NCBI GenBank assembly: GCA_022749755.1
Contig: CM040453.1
Coordinates: 13,897,368 to 13,961,367 of the forward strand
Direction: 5' to 3'
DNA: 64,000 bases
Source of the DNA: Azadirachta indica
Lineage: Eukaryota; Streptophyta; Magnoliopsida; Sapindales; Meliaceae
Shown: piece by piece, positions 23,590-40,999 of the stretch
Layout of the letters: each line of letters starts with the position of its first letter
Numbering within the stretch: position 1 is the first letter of the stretch
The notes under the pieces: generated by a model
The model's database searches: none
Told to the model about the DNA's origin: nothing
The model's input: only the letters and a program-made list of their open reading frames with translations
Position numbers and translations under genes: made by a program

Positions 23590-26500
23590 ATGGCCGCCGA
23601 TCAGACTCAGATTCAACTCGGCCTACTCCTCGGCGCCGACCCTGCTCACTTCGAAACCCTAATCTCCAACCTTATGTCTTCTTCCAACGAGCAGCGTTCT
23701 CAGGCCGAGTCCTTACTCTCTCTCCTCCGTCAATCTCATCCCGATGCTCTCGCTCTCAATCTCGCGCGTACTCTGACTTCCTCCGCTCTCCCCGAGTGTC
23801 GCGCCATGTCAGCAATTCTACTCCGGAAACACCTCACTCGCGACGACTCCTCGTCTTTTATCTACACGCGCCTCACTCCGTCTACGCAGAACAATCTTAA
23901 ATCTGTTCTCTTGCTCCAACTCCAGAAGGAGGGCGATAAGTCGATACTGAAAAAGCTTTGCGACGCCGTTTCGGAACTTGCTGCCTCCGTTTTGCCAGAG
24001 GGCGCCTGGCCTGAACTTCTCCCTTTCGTTTTTCAGTGTTTGGTTGCGTTTAATACTAAAATTCAAGAATCGGCACTGTTAATCTTGTCGCGGTTGAGTC
24101 AATTCGTTGGTGAAGTTTTGATTACTCATATTGATACTTTGCACGAGGTGTTTTCGCGGTTTTTGGGAAATGAAAATGTTGATTTGAGGATTGCCGCGCT
24201 AGAAGCCACTGTTAATTTCATTATGAACTGTTTACCGGGTTTGGGTGATAAGGAGAAGTTTCAGGATTTGTTGCCTCTGATGATGAGAACTCTGACCGAG
24301 GCCTTGAATAAGGGAAACGAGTTGTCCGCGCAGGAGGCTCTGGAGTTGTTAATTGAATTGGCAGCAACAGAGCCCCGATTTTTAAGGAAACAGCTGGTAG
24401 ATGTGGTGGGTTCAATGTTGCAGGTTGCGGAGGCAGAGGATTTGGAGGAAGGGACTAGGCATTTGGCAATAGAGTTCATGATATCGCTTGCAGAAGCACG
24501 TGAGAGAGCGCCAGGCATGATACGGAAATTGCCCCAGTTTATAAGGAGGCTCTTTTTGGTGTTGATGAATATGTTGTTGGATTTGGAGGATGATCCTCTG
24601 TGGCATAGTGCAGAGAGTGAGGATGAGGATGCCGGGGAGACAAGTAATTACGGGTTTGGGCAGGAGTGTTTGGATAGATTGGCGATATCATTGGGCGGGA
24701 ACACTATTGTGCCTGTTGCTTCAGAGGTTTTTCCAGGGTTTTTGGCAGCCCCTGAGTGGCAAAAGCACCATGCTGTACTCATTGCACTTGCACAAATTGC
24801 AGAGGGTTGCTCCAAGGTACTAAACATATCATCATCAAAATTGTTGTGGTTTATTTGTGTTCATACATGAAAACTAAATTTTGAGTATGTTTTATTATCA
24901 AAGTTGTTGATTTGTTGAGAGTATGTAAGGTAGATTGAGGTTATCGGCATATTAACTTTGAATTGGGGTTTGATACTGTTTATTTACTCAAGCTTAACTG
25001 TTATTCGTGTGTACTTTTCTTTGTTTATTCTATTTTTGTATGTACTTATGTATGCTATTTGGTTTTATCAATGTGGTTGTTTCAGCCATTTCTTAGACCT
25101 TAGATGTCATACCCATTTTATGTTGTGGAGTTAAAGCAAAAGCTGCTGCTTAATATGATTTTGGTTTAGTTTTGTAAATACATGTTTGATGAAGCAAATT
25201 TTGATGTTTTCTATTATTTTTGAATCTACTTGCTTGGACACGTATTTAGTAAATAGCATTTCTTAGATTCTTAGCAGGTATAATTTTTGGTGCAATTTGC
25301 TGCCGCTTTAAAATTCTTGAACTCATTGCCTTCTGTGTTTGCAAATCCAGCCGTCTTTTAATGTCTTTTATCTCCACCTTAATTTTATGAAATTTGAGGT
25401 ATAAAAATTGAGGTGATTAGTAAAGAAAATATTTGCATTTCCTATGCTTACTTTATTGTAGAGAGGCACTGCAATTTTTTTCTTTTTTCTTTCTTTGAGT
25501 ATCTATTGACTAAGAAACACTCCTGCTTTTTAGCATGTTATAAAAATGAGGTGGGTCCCACTATATGCCTTTTGTGAAGGCTCACATGTTCTGCTACCTT
25601 TTACTCTGCTTTTATTGGGGGTTGTTCTGTTAATTCACTGCATGGTTTTGTATTTCTTCTTGCTGTGTGTCTGAGTTTTATGATTTATGCTGGTAATTTT
25701 TGTGATGGTGGTGTCCTTATTTTCTAAGTTCTGTTAAATAAATCATTTGCTTCAAAGTGTGGTGTTCTTACATTTTGTCCCTTTCTCTTGCAGGTAATGA
25801 TAAAGAATCTGGAACAGGTAGTGTCTATGGTTCTGAATTCATTTCAAGATCCCCATCCCCGTGTGCGCTGGGCAGCTATCAATGCAATTGGACAGTTGTC
25901 TACGGACTTGGGTCCAGAATTGCAAACTCAATTTCATCACCGAGTGTTGCCTTCATTGGCTGGAGCTATGGATGATTTCCAAAATCCTCGAGTACAGGTA
26001 ATCTACACTCGTTACTTTTGCAGTATATTTGTAGCCTTGGGCAGTAAGGCATTGTCAGAGAAAAAGTAGTTGTTAATCTCAGAATGAGTGTCTTCTGCTT
26101 TCTGATTCACTTTTCTCAGAAGTGGTGGTTTCTTAATCTTTTAAGCTGCAGGCCCTGGTTGGCGATTTTAATTTGAGGCAATATTTTAGAATAATATAGT
26201 GGAATGTTGTAGTTATGTGTTGGGAAAATTTATCACACATAGTTATGTAGAATTCAAAATTTTGCTTTTTGTATTATTATTTTAAGTGCCTTTTAGTAAA
26301 TTGTCTGTTCAGAATAAAATCTTGTGTAGATTTCACTGCAAATGTAGCATAATGCTTCTCAAAGAAACAAACATTAGTTACTGCAGGGAAATTTGCTGTA
26401 GAAGACATTGTTGCTGTATCTAAGAGTGGTTGCTTGTCTTTGTTTTCCAATCTGTTTGTTTATTTATGTTAGTTACTGCAGGCAATCCTTTTGTATATCA

Positions 26501-29500
26501 CGCTGATGATTTCTTTTTAATAGCTTATTAATTCATTATTCAATCAAACATTATTCTGATGCTCAATGTTGTTTCAATATGACAGGCTCATGCTGCATCA
26601 GCAGTGCTCAACTTCAGTGAAAATTGCACTCCTGATATTTTGACTCCATATTTGGATGGAATTGTGAGCAAACTTCTTGTACTCCTGCAGGTATGTTGCT
26701 CTCCTTATCATATATATTCCAAAATTTTTTGTATGTTCTGAAAGCAGATCAAAAGTTTTCTGAGGTCACTCCTGGTTTAATTATGTTACAAAAGAAATAT
26801 TGGATTTTCTTTTGTATGTCTAGTTATGTTATTCAAATTGAATTAAATGGTTAAGCTGCCAAATGACACCATTCATATTTACTCTTCAATTGTGTAAAAT
26901 GATAAATGAAGCTAATGTGAATGTTATTTTTTAATAAAAAGTCTGAATCGTAATAATGCTTTTGCACTTCATAAATTTACTGATTTTCTTAACCAGATGA
27001 AGTTGCAAGGGTTTTATAAAGTTTTAATAGAAATGAAGACCCATATTTTTATTCATATTGAAAAGGGCGATGGGATGCCTCAGCATTTGGGAGATATCTG
27101 GTAAAATTATCCAGCATATATGACATTGCTTAACCTATGACAAAGCATTCCCATCCAGCGGCGTAAAACTGTAAATGCAACTCTAAAAGAATTGTTATTA
27201 ATCAATCTCTTTAAACCGAGTTTACAATGAGAACTTTAACACAGATTATTGCAATAATGTTTTTAGATTTGAGACATTTCTTGATGATTGGTGTTGCAAC
27301 TTTTATGATAGTTCCAGAAATCCATGAGAGCAGATTAAAAATGGTTGTGATTGAAGTAAAGTTGGAATTTATAACCCTCATGAAAAAGAGAGCTGTGAAG
27401 CGGAGAATATGAACAGTTGTAGGAAGGATCTTTTGAGGTGAATGGGGATCCCTGTTTTAGTACTGTGTGGCAAATTACACTGTTTATTAGCCGAGTTTTT
27501 GCTTCCCTGCCTTTAGCCCTTAGATTAACTGATTTCAGGTTGTTAGAGCAATTACTAGTCTTCCTTAGACTGCTCTTTATTCAGCAGCTACATCTGAGGC
27601 TTATTTTTTAACTACTTCTAAAGCACATTTATTCTTAAATGTTTACTATTGAAAAAGAAAATGGAGATAATTGTTCTTGTATTGTTATGACTGCACTCCT
27701 GGCTTGTGTTTTTGCCTCTTGTGGATATTGTTTTTCTCCTCCCCTCTTCTTATGATGTGATATTTTTTTCCCTAAAAATATCCTTTGTTGTGTTTGTATG
27801 CGAGGCAGAATGGGAAGCAAATGGTGCAAGAGGGGGCTTTGACAGCTTTGGCCTCAGTTGCTGATTCATCTCAGGTAGTTTTTAGGCCCATATGTTACCT
27901 CTAATTTTTTCTTTTTTGGTCAGAATATTTTGGTCTGATGTTATGTGGATTTTAACAGGGGCAGTTCCAGAAATACTATGATGCTGTAATGCCATACTTG
28001 AAAGCTATTTTAATGAATGCAAATGATAAGTCTAATCGCATGCTCCGTGCCAAATCTATGGAGTGCATTAGTTTGGTAGGGATGGCTGTTGGAAAGGATA
28101 AATTCAGGGACGATGCTAAGCAGGTGGCAATAAATAATATGCATATTACTTTTCTGATTTTATTTGTTGTGGTGATTTTCGTTTGTGGTTGTTCTAGTAA
28201 ATACTTACATGATGGAATCTCTCTCCGATCTTTTTCCATTATCAAAGCTTTATTTTCTTACGTACTGCATTGTAGTTAGTACATGTCTATAGAACCACTG
28301 ATTATTTAATAATTATCAATTCTGTTAATCTTTTCATATTTTCACGTCCATGATTTGCTGACTTTTTCTTATTTTTATGTTTGATAACATCTTGTTTGCA
28401 ATCCATGGGATTATATACATTTCTTTAAGCTGACATGTTAGATTGTCATGGCTGCAACATTTTCTTTGAATTATGTCCTGACTATTTGCCATTCATTACT
28501 AGGTCATGGAAGTCTTAATGTCATTACAAGGTTCCCAAATGGAGGCAGATGATCCAACGACAAGCTACATGTTACAAGTATAATTTAATCTGGATGTTTA
28601 TAATCCTTATGTTCTATTTTTTTTGGTGATTTAACTGATATTGGTGATTTTTTCTTTGAAAAGTATCGAGGCAATGATATAACTACTTAATGTTGTTGCA
28701 GGCATGGGCCAGACTCTGCAAGTGTCTGGGACAGGATTTTATCCCTTACATGAGTGTTGTTATGCCCCCTTTGCTTCAGTCTGCTCAACTTAAGCCTGAT
28801 GTGACCATTACCTCTGCAGATTCTGATGTTGATTTTGATGAAGATGACGAAAGGTTTGCTTTCTGATTTCGGTTGCGTGTACGTTGTGAAACTTTCAGTT
28901 TTCTTAGGGGTATATTGTCATGGCGTTGTAGTTGACAGAAAGATATAAAATTTGGCAGAGGAATTAAAAGATCAACATTCACATCCTTTATCTTTGTAAA
29001 TTGTTCCTTGCAGATTTGTTAATCTCTCAATTACGTTTTCTTTATTTTATATGTAGTTGCCATATATAGCTTTATGTAGCTTCTGTTCTTATTCTGTCTT
29101 TCAAAAGTAGTGCTTGTAAGAGATGAAGATACAAGGGACTTTAGAAAAATAAAGATTTTGCTTAGGATTATCTGGTTGTTTCGTCAGATTTTTTAATACC
29201 ATCAATTTCCTTTTGCAGCATTGAAACAATTACTCTTGGGGATAAAAGGATAGGGATAAAAACTAGTGTCCTGGAGGAAAAAGCTACAGCTTGTAACATG
29301 CTATGTTGCTATGCTGATGAGTTGAAGGAAGGATTTTTCCCTTGGATTGATCAGGTTGGTTATTGTTCAAAGATCATGGGTTGTTTTAGTCCATGCTTTA
29401 TATATTTTAATGATTTTCACTGTTTCTTACCCCCCACCCCCACCCCCCCACCAAAAAAAAAAAAATGCTGGGTTAACAAGCTAAAAATGTAACCAATGCA

Positions 29501-32500
29501 GGTTGCTCCTACATTAGTTCCCCTTCTAAAGTTTTATTTCCATGAAGAAGTTAGGAAGGCAGCTGTTTCAGGTATTAGCTTGACCATTATTCTCCTCCCT
29601 TCTAGGAGTACGTGTTCTTGTTGACTGGCGCTGATAATCTTGATGTTTTCTGTTTATGCATTTTCTTAGCCATGCCGGAACTGCTGCGTTCAGCTAAATT
29701 AGCTGTAGAGAAGGGACAGTCCCAAGGTCGCAATGAGTCCTATGTAAAGCAATTGACTGATTACATAATACCAGCTTTGTTGGAAGCTTTACACAAGGTC
29801 ATACTTCTTTTTGGTGGTTTTGATTTTGCATATCTAATACAAACTTTTTAGTCTGTTTTATCTGTTATCTTCTTAACTTGGTTGTAGCCATACTATTTGT
29901 GTTTGTGTGTTAATCTATTTGTAACTGGCTTGCAGGAACCTGAGGTGGAAATTTGTGCAAGCATGTTGGATTCATTGAATGAATGCATACAGGTTTGTAA
30001 TATTGACTTTATGAAGTTGAGATATAGTTGAACTATGGTGAATGTGTTTCTTGCTTTACCCCACATCTTGTATATTGCGACAGGACAAAATGTTGGAGAA
30101 TTTTCAACCTTTTGGCTGGTTAATAATTAGTTGCTATACTTCTAGTATCTTTATGTTATTTGATGTCCTCTGATGTATGCATTTGTTGCCTGTTTGAACA
30201 AGGTGGCTCTCAGTTTTGTTCGGGAAAGGGGGTTTGGGAGGAGTATGTACACAACTAATGTATCTTGATCTGAAAAATTTCATACAGATTTTTGATTCGT
30301 TTATTTTGTAATAGGACAAACTTTGTTAGGAAGAGAAAAGCCATTGCACTTTTACCAGCTTAAACATATTATAGTTTAACATGCTGTTGTTGCAGCACTA
30401 GCTCTCGTATTATTGTCACAACAAATTCCCGATAGTTGTCACCTCTTTGTATCAATGTGGCTATCTTATTTTGCCCTTGTAGTTGCTTGCATGCTTCAGA
30501 AGAAATTTTGGTGTTGATTTTCTTTTTATTTTACAGTTTGCTGTACTGCCAGTCCCTTGACCACGAGATATTTTGAGGTAGCTCAAACTAATTTTATTTA
30601 TTTTCCTCAGATATCTGGACTGCTTTTAGATGAAAGACAAGTAAAGTGCATCGTGGATGAGATTAAAGAGGTGATTACAGCCAGCTCCTCCAGAAAACAA
30701 GAAAGGGCAGATAGGGCAAAAGCAGAGGACTTTGATGTGGAAGAAGGGGAGCTGCTCAAAGAAGAAAATGAACTAGAAGAAGAAGTTTTTGACCGGGTAT
30801 GTTTTATTAATTTGTATGTTATTAATTTTTGGCTTGCTGCTGGTTGATTATGTTTTTCTCTATACATGTAAATTTCTCATTCTTGTTTGCCTTCTGTTAA
30901 GGTTGGTGATTGCTTGGGTACATTGATCAAGACATTCAAAGGCTCTTTCTTGACTTTCTTTGATGAGCTCTCTTCTTACTTGACACCAATGTGGGTGAGT
31001 TTTTTTTCATTGTTAACTCTATATTTCTTTCTTCCTTCTCCTCCTACCTATTATTCTTTCTAGTATATCAGGTTTTTGTGTATTTGGGTGTGGGCACGTG
31101 TCCGTGCAAGCCCTCTTCATATCTGTTTACAATGAGACTCTGCTTCCCCATATTCTTTAGTGCATGAGTAACTGATGTGTTTCCAAGATGTGCAATTTAT
31201 TTTTCCTTGGCCTTTGAGCTGATATTTTCTAGTTCTTCCTTATTTTATATATATATACATGTGAAAAAAAAAAAAAAACAAAAGAAAGTTTTGGTGGACC
31301 TGAGGATGGTTTGCAGTCCAGAAAAGCTCTACCATAATCAGAACCTGAGTCCTGCATTGATATCACCCTTCCATCTGGAATTCTGTACCAGCTTTAAATG
31401 TGTGTCACTTGACTGTGGGCAGTTTGCAGCCACCCGACTGAGTTGGTTTGCTCATATTTAGCATGGTAAACTGCAGTGAGACATTATTTGCATGCCATTG
31501 TTAACTTCATTTGATGCATAATTACTACATTCATATTTTATAGCAAATCAATACAAGTTAATTTCTTGTTAACTTCATTTGATGCATAATTATTACATTC
31601 ATATTTTCAATCATTTCTTTTTTGGCTGAAATGACATTTATGAACACAATCGCTTGGCTTTTACTTTTGCTTACTAGCTTTTTGATAATCCAGGGTAAGG
31701 ATAAAACAGCAGAAGAGAGAAGAATTGCCATTTGTATATTTGACGATGTTCTGGAGCACTGTCGTGAAGCAGCCCTCAAGTAAGCATTTACTTCATCATC
31801 TTTAATGTTCTCTTATATAACTTGGTTTCATAGTATCTTGTTGGTGAAACAGATATTACGATATGTACCTTCCTTTCCTATTGGAAGCTTGCAATGATGA
31901 AAATCCTGATGTTCGTCAGGTTTGCACTCCTTTTTGTTCTTTTTTTTTAATTATTTAATTATTTAAAGTCATTGGCTAGTCCACTTGGAAAATTAATGGT
32001 AATAATTTTTTCAGGCAGCTGTTTATGGGATTGGTGTTTGCGCTGAGTTTGGAGGATCTGTGTTCAAACCCCTTGTTGGAGGTCAGTTGTTTCACACTTG
32101 AATGGCTTATCTCTGAAATTATAGCCTTATATACGTTAATAAATTTTTCTTTCTTTTGATCTTGCAGAGGCCCTTTCCAGATTAAATGTTGTCATAAGGC
32201 ACCCCAATGCACAGCATACAGACAATGTAATGGCATATGACAATGCTGTTTCAGCTCTTGGCAAAATATGCCAATTCCACCGGGATAGTATGGATGCAGC
32301 TCAGGTACTTTATTTTATTTGTCTTTTATGTCAACCATGCCTTAACAAACTGCATTAGAACTGAAGGTTTTCTGATATCAAAGTTAGTGTGAAGTTAGAA
32401 TCCTGGCTATTAAAAGAAAATAAAAGGGTTAACATTTTTGCAACTGTTTTATATTGCAGGTTGTCCCTGCCTGGTTAAGTTGCTTGCCAATAAAAGGTGA

Positions 32501-32985
32501 TTTGATTGAGGCCAAGGTTGTGCATGACCAGCTTTGTTCAATGGTAGAAAGGTAAAGATCTGGAATTTTGCTTGAACTTGACTTTTCATTCTGTCTCGTT
32601 TCTTTCTGCAGTATTATATCCATATTTGGTGCACATTAATTTCGAAAAACACTTGCATCTCTTTACAGGTCAGATGGGGAAGTTTTAGGGCCTAACCATC
32701 AGTATCTTCCCAAAATAGTCACCATTTTTGCGGAGGTATTTATTTTTGAGCCTCAATTGTTCAACTCTTTATTCTTTTAAATATATATATTTTTTAATAA
32801 TGAGAAAACTCTGGCTCTAGGTTTTATTGGCAGGTAAAGATCTGGCTACTGAGCAAACTGCTAGTCGAATGGTTAATCTTTTGAGGCAACTTCAACAATC
32901 ATTACCACCCTCTACTTTGGCATCAACATGGTCATCCCTGCAGCCCCAGCAGCAGATTGCTTTGCAATCCATCCTCTCATCTTAA
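23590..32985 (+). CDS. IMB3: Importin-5/KPNB3-type karyopherin beta (Arabidopsis IMB3/KETCH1-like)
   Basis: A nuclear import receptor built of HEAT repeats; in Arabidopsis the orthologue KETCH1 carries HYL1 and ribosomal proteins into the nucleus (family knowledge). There are 20 exons: 23590-24816, 25794-25997, 26586-26690, 27809-27874, 27959-28123, 28503-28577, 28702-28853, 29219-29354, 29502-29571, 29670-29797, 29936-29992, 30611-30796, 30902-30994, 31694-31779, 31853-31919, 32015-32081, 32168-32304, 32460-32551, 32669-32735 and 32821-32985. All are GT-AG and in phase, giving 1,114 residues (Arabidopsis 1,116 from memory). The N-terminus has the importin-beta-like stretch [24 protein letters not shown]-like helices include [20 protein letters not shown], encoded in exon 2. 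An acidic patch ([11 protein letters not shown]) follows ALKPDV-like sequence in exon 7, and exon 12 holds a basic/acidic linker ([20 protein letters not shown]). The C-terminus is [11 protein letters not shown]. Exon 1 encodes 409 residues without an intron. Confidence 0.96.
31498..31608. repeat. 68-bp-offset tandem duplication in importin intron 13
   Basis: TTGTTAACTTCATTTGATGC begins at 31498 and again at 31566. The copies match for about 42 bp with one substitution (ATTACTACATT versus ATTATTACATT). It is intronic. Confidence 0.9.
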
Positions 32986-33860
32986 TTATGTCTTCGCTTT
33001 GTTGGGCACTGCCATTAATCTTCATGGAAAGCTGTCATATCCAGCCATCAAGTTCCTTCTGCGTTGTTGGGTATGTCATATTACCTCTTAGGACGAGTGC
33101 TTCATCAGGTCAATTGATTGGTTGTGTTGCTGATTGGTGGCATATCGTCATCATTTTGATGAAGCTGCTGCTGCATGTGATCAGTGTGCCTGTTATGTGT
33201 TCAGTCATCCATTCATATTCATGATAAGTTTTGTGGTGTGGTCCTTCACTCAGGCAATACTATATTTGTTTGATTGGTTGGGGATGAGGGTAAAATATTT
33301 GGGAAAATATAGCGTGTATATTTTTTGCTATTTGTCTAAAAGGTTCAGTCAAGGGATATGAGTTTGAGATTGTAGTTGGTACCATATTCTTGAGGTTGAG
33401 GCTTGAGGAAATTGTTATAGCAGTTTTGAGGCATTGTATTTTTTGACGACTGATATCATTCAGTACTGTCGATCTCAGTTTTGATAGTCTCTTTCTCTGT
33501 ACATCTTTGCCTTCCTCTGGTGGTGCAGTGAAAAGGTTTCATAATTATATGGTTTTGAGTTCGAGTTCAGAGTTCAAATTAACTTAAAATTTGAGTTCTT
33601 TATTAAGATTCCATGGCAAAGTAGAAAAATTTGCTCTTTCTGAGATTGAAAATGTCTACAGTTACAAACCATTCAAGTAACCACTCTTATCAGAGTTGAT
33701 GGGAGAGGAGGGGTTACCGTCAACCCAACGTATGATAAAAGGGATCTGTAGATTAGAGAGGAACAGTATTGAGAGAAACAGATTGTTGTGCGTGACAATT
33801 AATGGGCATCTACTTGCACATTTTAATATGGAAAAAACTCTCTTTTGGGGTCAATGTCGA

Positions 33861-33906
33861 AGGTGTCTTTCCAATTCAGACAGAGGTATCTTTCCAATTC
33901 AGACAG
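33861..33906. repeat. 23-bp tandem repeat, two copies
   Basis: AGGTGTCTTTCCAATTCAGA (continuing CAG) is followed directly by AGGTATCTTTCCAATTCAGA (continuing CAG). The two copies differ at one base. Confidence 0.95.
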
Positions 33907-35007
33907 CCCCATAATATTTAATTTCATTCTTGATTAAGGTTTATAGAAAAAACGCTTGAAAGTGATATGATGTCGATTTTGAACAAGAAATAGAATTTAA
34001 TTAATTTAGTTGAGGGTTCTCTTCTACGATTCATTTCATGCCCTTGTCAATCTTCTTGTGTTTATACCCAGATGATCTGAATATTGATGTAGAATCATGT
34101 AATTTTATCTATACTATTTCTTAAATGAGCTAACAACAGTCTTTTCTAGTCATTGACAACAGGGATGTTACAATTTATTAAAAATAATAAGCTTTTAAAA
34201 AAAAAAAAAAAAAAAAGGATGAGAAAGAGAATATGTGAACAATGTAATGCAAAAAACAAGAAGCTTTGTCTGGTGATGTAAGAAAGAGAGGTTAGAGCAA
34301 ACGCTGCGTGCACGATGGGATATTACATGATATTGTTTATACAAACGATACATGTTTGCCAAGTCTTGGTCATGGCTGGGTCTACTAAAAACTAATTGCT
34401 AATGTTTAATTTCTAGTTCTTGTGTTTATCTAGAGATCAATTCTGCTGCTTCCAAGTGGCAACCCTTCATGCCTCCCCCATACTTCCTTTTCATCCATTG
34501 ACTTGGTTATAGCAATCAGGACAATACCTTAGCCTTAAATGATATCACCTAGGTTGCCTCTTTGGAAGGAATTTTTCTCTCTTTTCTATCTAAGATATGT
34601 TATTTTTTTCGACCTGCTAATAGTAGGTTAATGGTAAGGGCTGAAGATTGGAAAATAGGTTGGAGTCCTTAAAATGATTACTTGGAGTAAATTCTTTCTT
34701 ATAAGATAGAAATTGCTTGTAGTGTCATAATAGCATGTGTTTAGACCTGTAATTTCTAATATCAATTGCTTGTAATTATGATATTTTGGTGTAAAGAAAA
34801 TTCATTAGTGGAGCAACTATAACTAGGACTGATTAGCCATTTTTAAGTAAGTCAAACTTGGAGTACATACAGAAGAAGAGAAAGTCTTTGGGGGTATAAT
34901 TAGTCTACATCAGTAATAAACAAATCATAATACAACAAACACAAGAAAACAATTGGAAATGTCATTGTAATATGAGCACAACTCCCTAATAGAAAACTCA
35001 AAACTTC

Positions 35008-35016
35008 ATATAAATT
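35008..35016 (+). promoter_or_regulatory. Putative TATA box of the RAP2.11-like gene
   Basis: CATATAAAT lies about 140 bp upstream of the start codon, followed by a pyrimidine-rich leader (35085-35145). Confidence 0.45.
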
Positions 35017-35148
35017 TCCATTGTCCATTCATATCAAGACCAAGAAATGTAGACAACCTCTCCGTTATCTTTAAGGGTCGCAGAACATTTTCCTCTTTCT
35101 CCTTGTCTCCCTTCTTTTAAAATTTCCCCTTTCTCTTGAAAACTTTCA

Positions 35149-35958
35149 ATGGAAATTCAGTTTCAGCAACAACAGCGGTTGCAGAAAGCAGACATTCCAG
35201 TCAACAAAATGGGGAAGTTCAAGGGAAGAAGTAGAAGCAACAGCAATAACAAGTTTGTAGGTGTTAGACAAAGGCCTTCTGGTAGATGGGTTGCTGAGAT
35301 CAAAGACACTACCAAAAAGATAAGGGTGTGGCTTGGCACTTTTGAAACTGCTGAAGAAGCTGCTCGAGCTTATGACGAAGCTGCTTGCCTTCTCCGCGGA
35401 TCAAATACTCGAACCAACTTTGATACCAATGTAAACTTTGACTCTCCTCTTGCTTCTCGGATAAGAAATCTTGTTAACAACAAAAGAGGAGGTAAACAAC
35501 AACAAAGTGTCGAAGTCCCTTCCACAACAACTAGTACCATAACAACTAGCGCTAGTTCTAATAGTTCTAGCAGTTGCATCAGCAGCGTTGCTACGAGTGA
35601 TCAGTATTCTCCTTCTAGTGATACTCAGTTATTTGATGATGCATATAAACCAGACCTGAGTAATTGCACTGAGGATTTTGAGCCGGGTTCTTCTCAGAAT
35701 GATCATTCATGGAGTTTTGGAAGTGGCGTTGATCGTTTTTCGTTTACTCAAGAGCTGTTGGACTTACCGATGAATGTAGCTCTGCCTGAGGCTGGTGACT
35801 CTGAGTTTACAGAATTTGAGAGGATGAAAGTTGAAAGGCAGATATCGGCTTCACTTTATGCCATGAATGGAGTGCAAGAGTACATGGAAACAGTTCAGGA
35901 TACTACTGAGGCTTTCTGGGATCTTCCACCATTATGTTCGTTGTTCTGTCAAATTTGA
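35149..35958 (+). CDS. RAP2.11: AP2/ERF transcription factor, RAP2.11 type
   Basis: A nuclear ERF-type regulator; in Arabidopsis RAP2.11 acts in the low-potassium response (family knowledge). It is an intronless frame of 269 residues, as usual for ERFs. A Gln/basic N-terminus is followed by one AP2 domain at about residues 35-91, with [19 protein letters not shown], the [19 protein letters not shown] core and [10 protein letters not shown] Ser/Thr-rich low-complexity region covers about 123-160. The C-terminus keeps the subgroup blocks [20 protein letters not shown] and [14 protein letters not shown]. The N-terminal lysine/arginine stretch ([13 protein letters not shown]) could serve nuclear import. 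It lies 2.2 kb downstream of the importin and tail-to-tail with the tubulin, the same neighbours I recall for Arabidopsis AT5G19790. Confidence 0.92.
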   Translation: MEIQFQQQQRLQKADIPVNKMGKFKGRSRSNSNNKFVGVRQRPSGRWVAEIKDTTKKIRVWLGTFETAEEAARAYDEAACLLRGSNTRTNFDTNVNFDSPLASRIRNLVNNKRGGKQQQSVEVPSTTTSTITTSASSNSSSSCISSVATSDQYSPSSDTQLFDDAYKPDLSNCTEDFEPGSSQNDHSWSFGSGVDRFSFTQELLDLPMNVALPEAGDSEFTEFERMKVERQISASLYAMNGVQEYMETVQDTTEAFWDLPPLCSLFCQI

Positions 35959-37671
35959 CCATGAAACCTTGTATTTGTTTTTGTTCAGTTTCTGTTTCTG
36001 TTACTTGTGTTGAAAGTTAGAGACAGAGTATATGATATAGGATTGGTTTTTAAAAGATTAAATAACAAACAAACATCAGAAAGAGTTTAGTTTTCTCTAC
36101 TCTGCAACTTGTTCTTGCTAATTTTATAATGGCAACAGCAAAACACATGGAGAGTTGAATTTACTGTTTATGGAAGTTCAACTCATCATCATTATCATCA
36201 CAACATAAAATAAAAAGTTTAGGCAATCATGTTGAATTAAAAAAACCCTTAATTCTCCATTATTTAAAGTCCCTATCATAAAAGCATAGATGTCATCAAC
36301 ACCTTCCAGCACTAACAAAAAAACAACCAAGCAAATAAAACAATATACAAATTGGAATCCAGCCTCCTTTGACAACCCAACTTGGGCCCTATGAACAATA
36401 ACTCCAGTTTAGTAATTAGTTGCAGTGATCATCACCTTCATTGTTGTTCATTAATATATATATATATATATATATATAGTAATAATCCCTGGTAGTTGTA
36501 GCTGATAACTATTGGAAGCAGAAATAAAACATCAAAATCACTTATTAAAATATCATCTGCTGTGCTTTTGCCAGATAATCTTAGCTTAGTTCTTACTTTG
36601 AATTAGGTTCTCCAAATTTTCCATGTTTGGTTTGTTCCGAAACACCAAAAACCTTCCTGTTTTATAATTGTTTACTGTAAGCAAAAGTACAACAGTTACA
36701 AATATGCCCTGAATATTAAATAATATGTTAGTAAATTCAATTTCTTTCCCAAATGAAGTTCTGTAAGTTGTCATTAGATATTCAAAAAGACTTTTGCAGC
36801 CTCAGGAGAAGTTTCATTGATCAAACTAATGAGAAGAGGAAGCACAATAGACTTAAAATCTAGGTGGGTAGTTGGATAAAGAAATTTTGCTTATATGGCT
36901 GAAGAAAAAAATGACCATATGATGGTATCCACAACCCCAATCACTTTCAAGTAATACCGTTTACAAAAATATCTTCTTAATGCAACCTCCCAATCACTCT
37001 CTAATGACACAAATTGATTTTAATAGATGACTTGCAGTCTGTTTTTCTGAATAAAATGAAAAAATCTCCTTTCTTGCGGATTGTTTTTGACAATTGCATA
37101 TGTCATCTGTAACATTACCAAGGGTTTATATTAATTGCCTTCTTCCAAGGGGCAGCCATAATACTTGGTAATTCTTGATTTTTATTTGCTACTTAACTAA
37201 CTATAAGATCCTTGATTTATGATTAATTGCTGTTGGAAATAACTTTAAATCATGTCACTTATGATCATAGAAAAAACAATTATTTTAGGTATGTTTAGTA
37301 TTAAGGTGTTACCATTTTTTATTCATTACGACTCTGAAATAAAATCATTAGTTATAAATAAATATAAATTTTCAAATAAAAGAAAGAGTCTATCGAATGT
37401 TTATAAAGTCAAGTAAAAGTATAAGAGTTATATTGTTATGGAAGCACAAGGAAGCAAATTTAATAGAAAGTCAAATGCCTCATTTGGAAGAATGAAAAAT
37501 ATTGTTTTCTCACGACTGTTCTTCCCAAACCAGTATAATTACAGAGCCATAAAACAACAAGTGGAACACTTCAGAATATCTATAGAATGGATAAGCATTC
37601 AAACAATATATAGCCAGAAAAAAAATGTAGAAGATAGAGAAGCAGTTGGTGCTACCTCAACAACATTATTT
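35959..37671. other. Intergenic region between convergent RAP2.11-like and tubulin genes
   Basis: It holds the 3' UTR of the ERF gene (to about 36130) and, on the minus strand, the 3' UTR of the tubulin (about 37440-37671). An (AT)n microsatellite is at 36454-36478. The small open frames here are not supported as genes. Confidence 0.6.
36454..36478. repeat. (AT)n microsatellite
   Basis: About 12 uninterrupted AT units in the spacer between the two convergent genes. Confidence 0.95.
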
Positions 37672-40899
<3,228 letters not shown>

Positions 40900-40999
40900 C
40901 TCTCTTCCTCTCCAAACCCAAATCAAATTGAAATGATATAGAGCTGGAAAGAAGAGAAATTCCCCTTACTTCCTTTGTTGTTGTTGAACGTTATGATAC

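Larger units (their letters stand above)
32986..35148. other. Importin 3' region and RAP2.11-like upstream region
   Basis: The first several hundred bases are the probable importin 3' UTR. The rest is moderately AT-rich, with a poly-A run at about 34197-34216 and a short tandem repeat at 33861-33906. Open frames at 32928-33361 and 33696-33914 have no recognisable domain. No further gene is supported. Confidence 0.6.

Noticed and set aside
23818..24606. Minus-strand and offset frames inside importin exon 1
   Set aside because: Antisense or out-of-frame shadows of the long, conserved importin exon.
33696..33914. 72-codon frame (MMGEEGLPSTQRM...)
   Set aside because: No recognisable domain or splice partner. 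It overlaps a small tandem repeat, and its position downstream of the importin suggests UTR or intergenic DNA.
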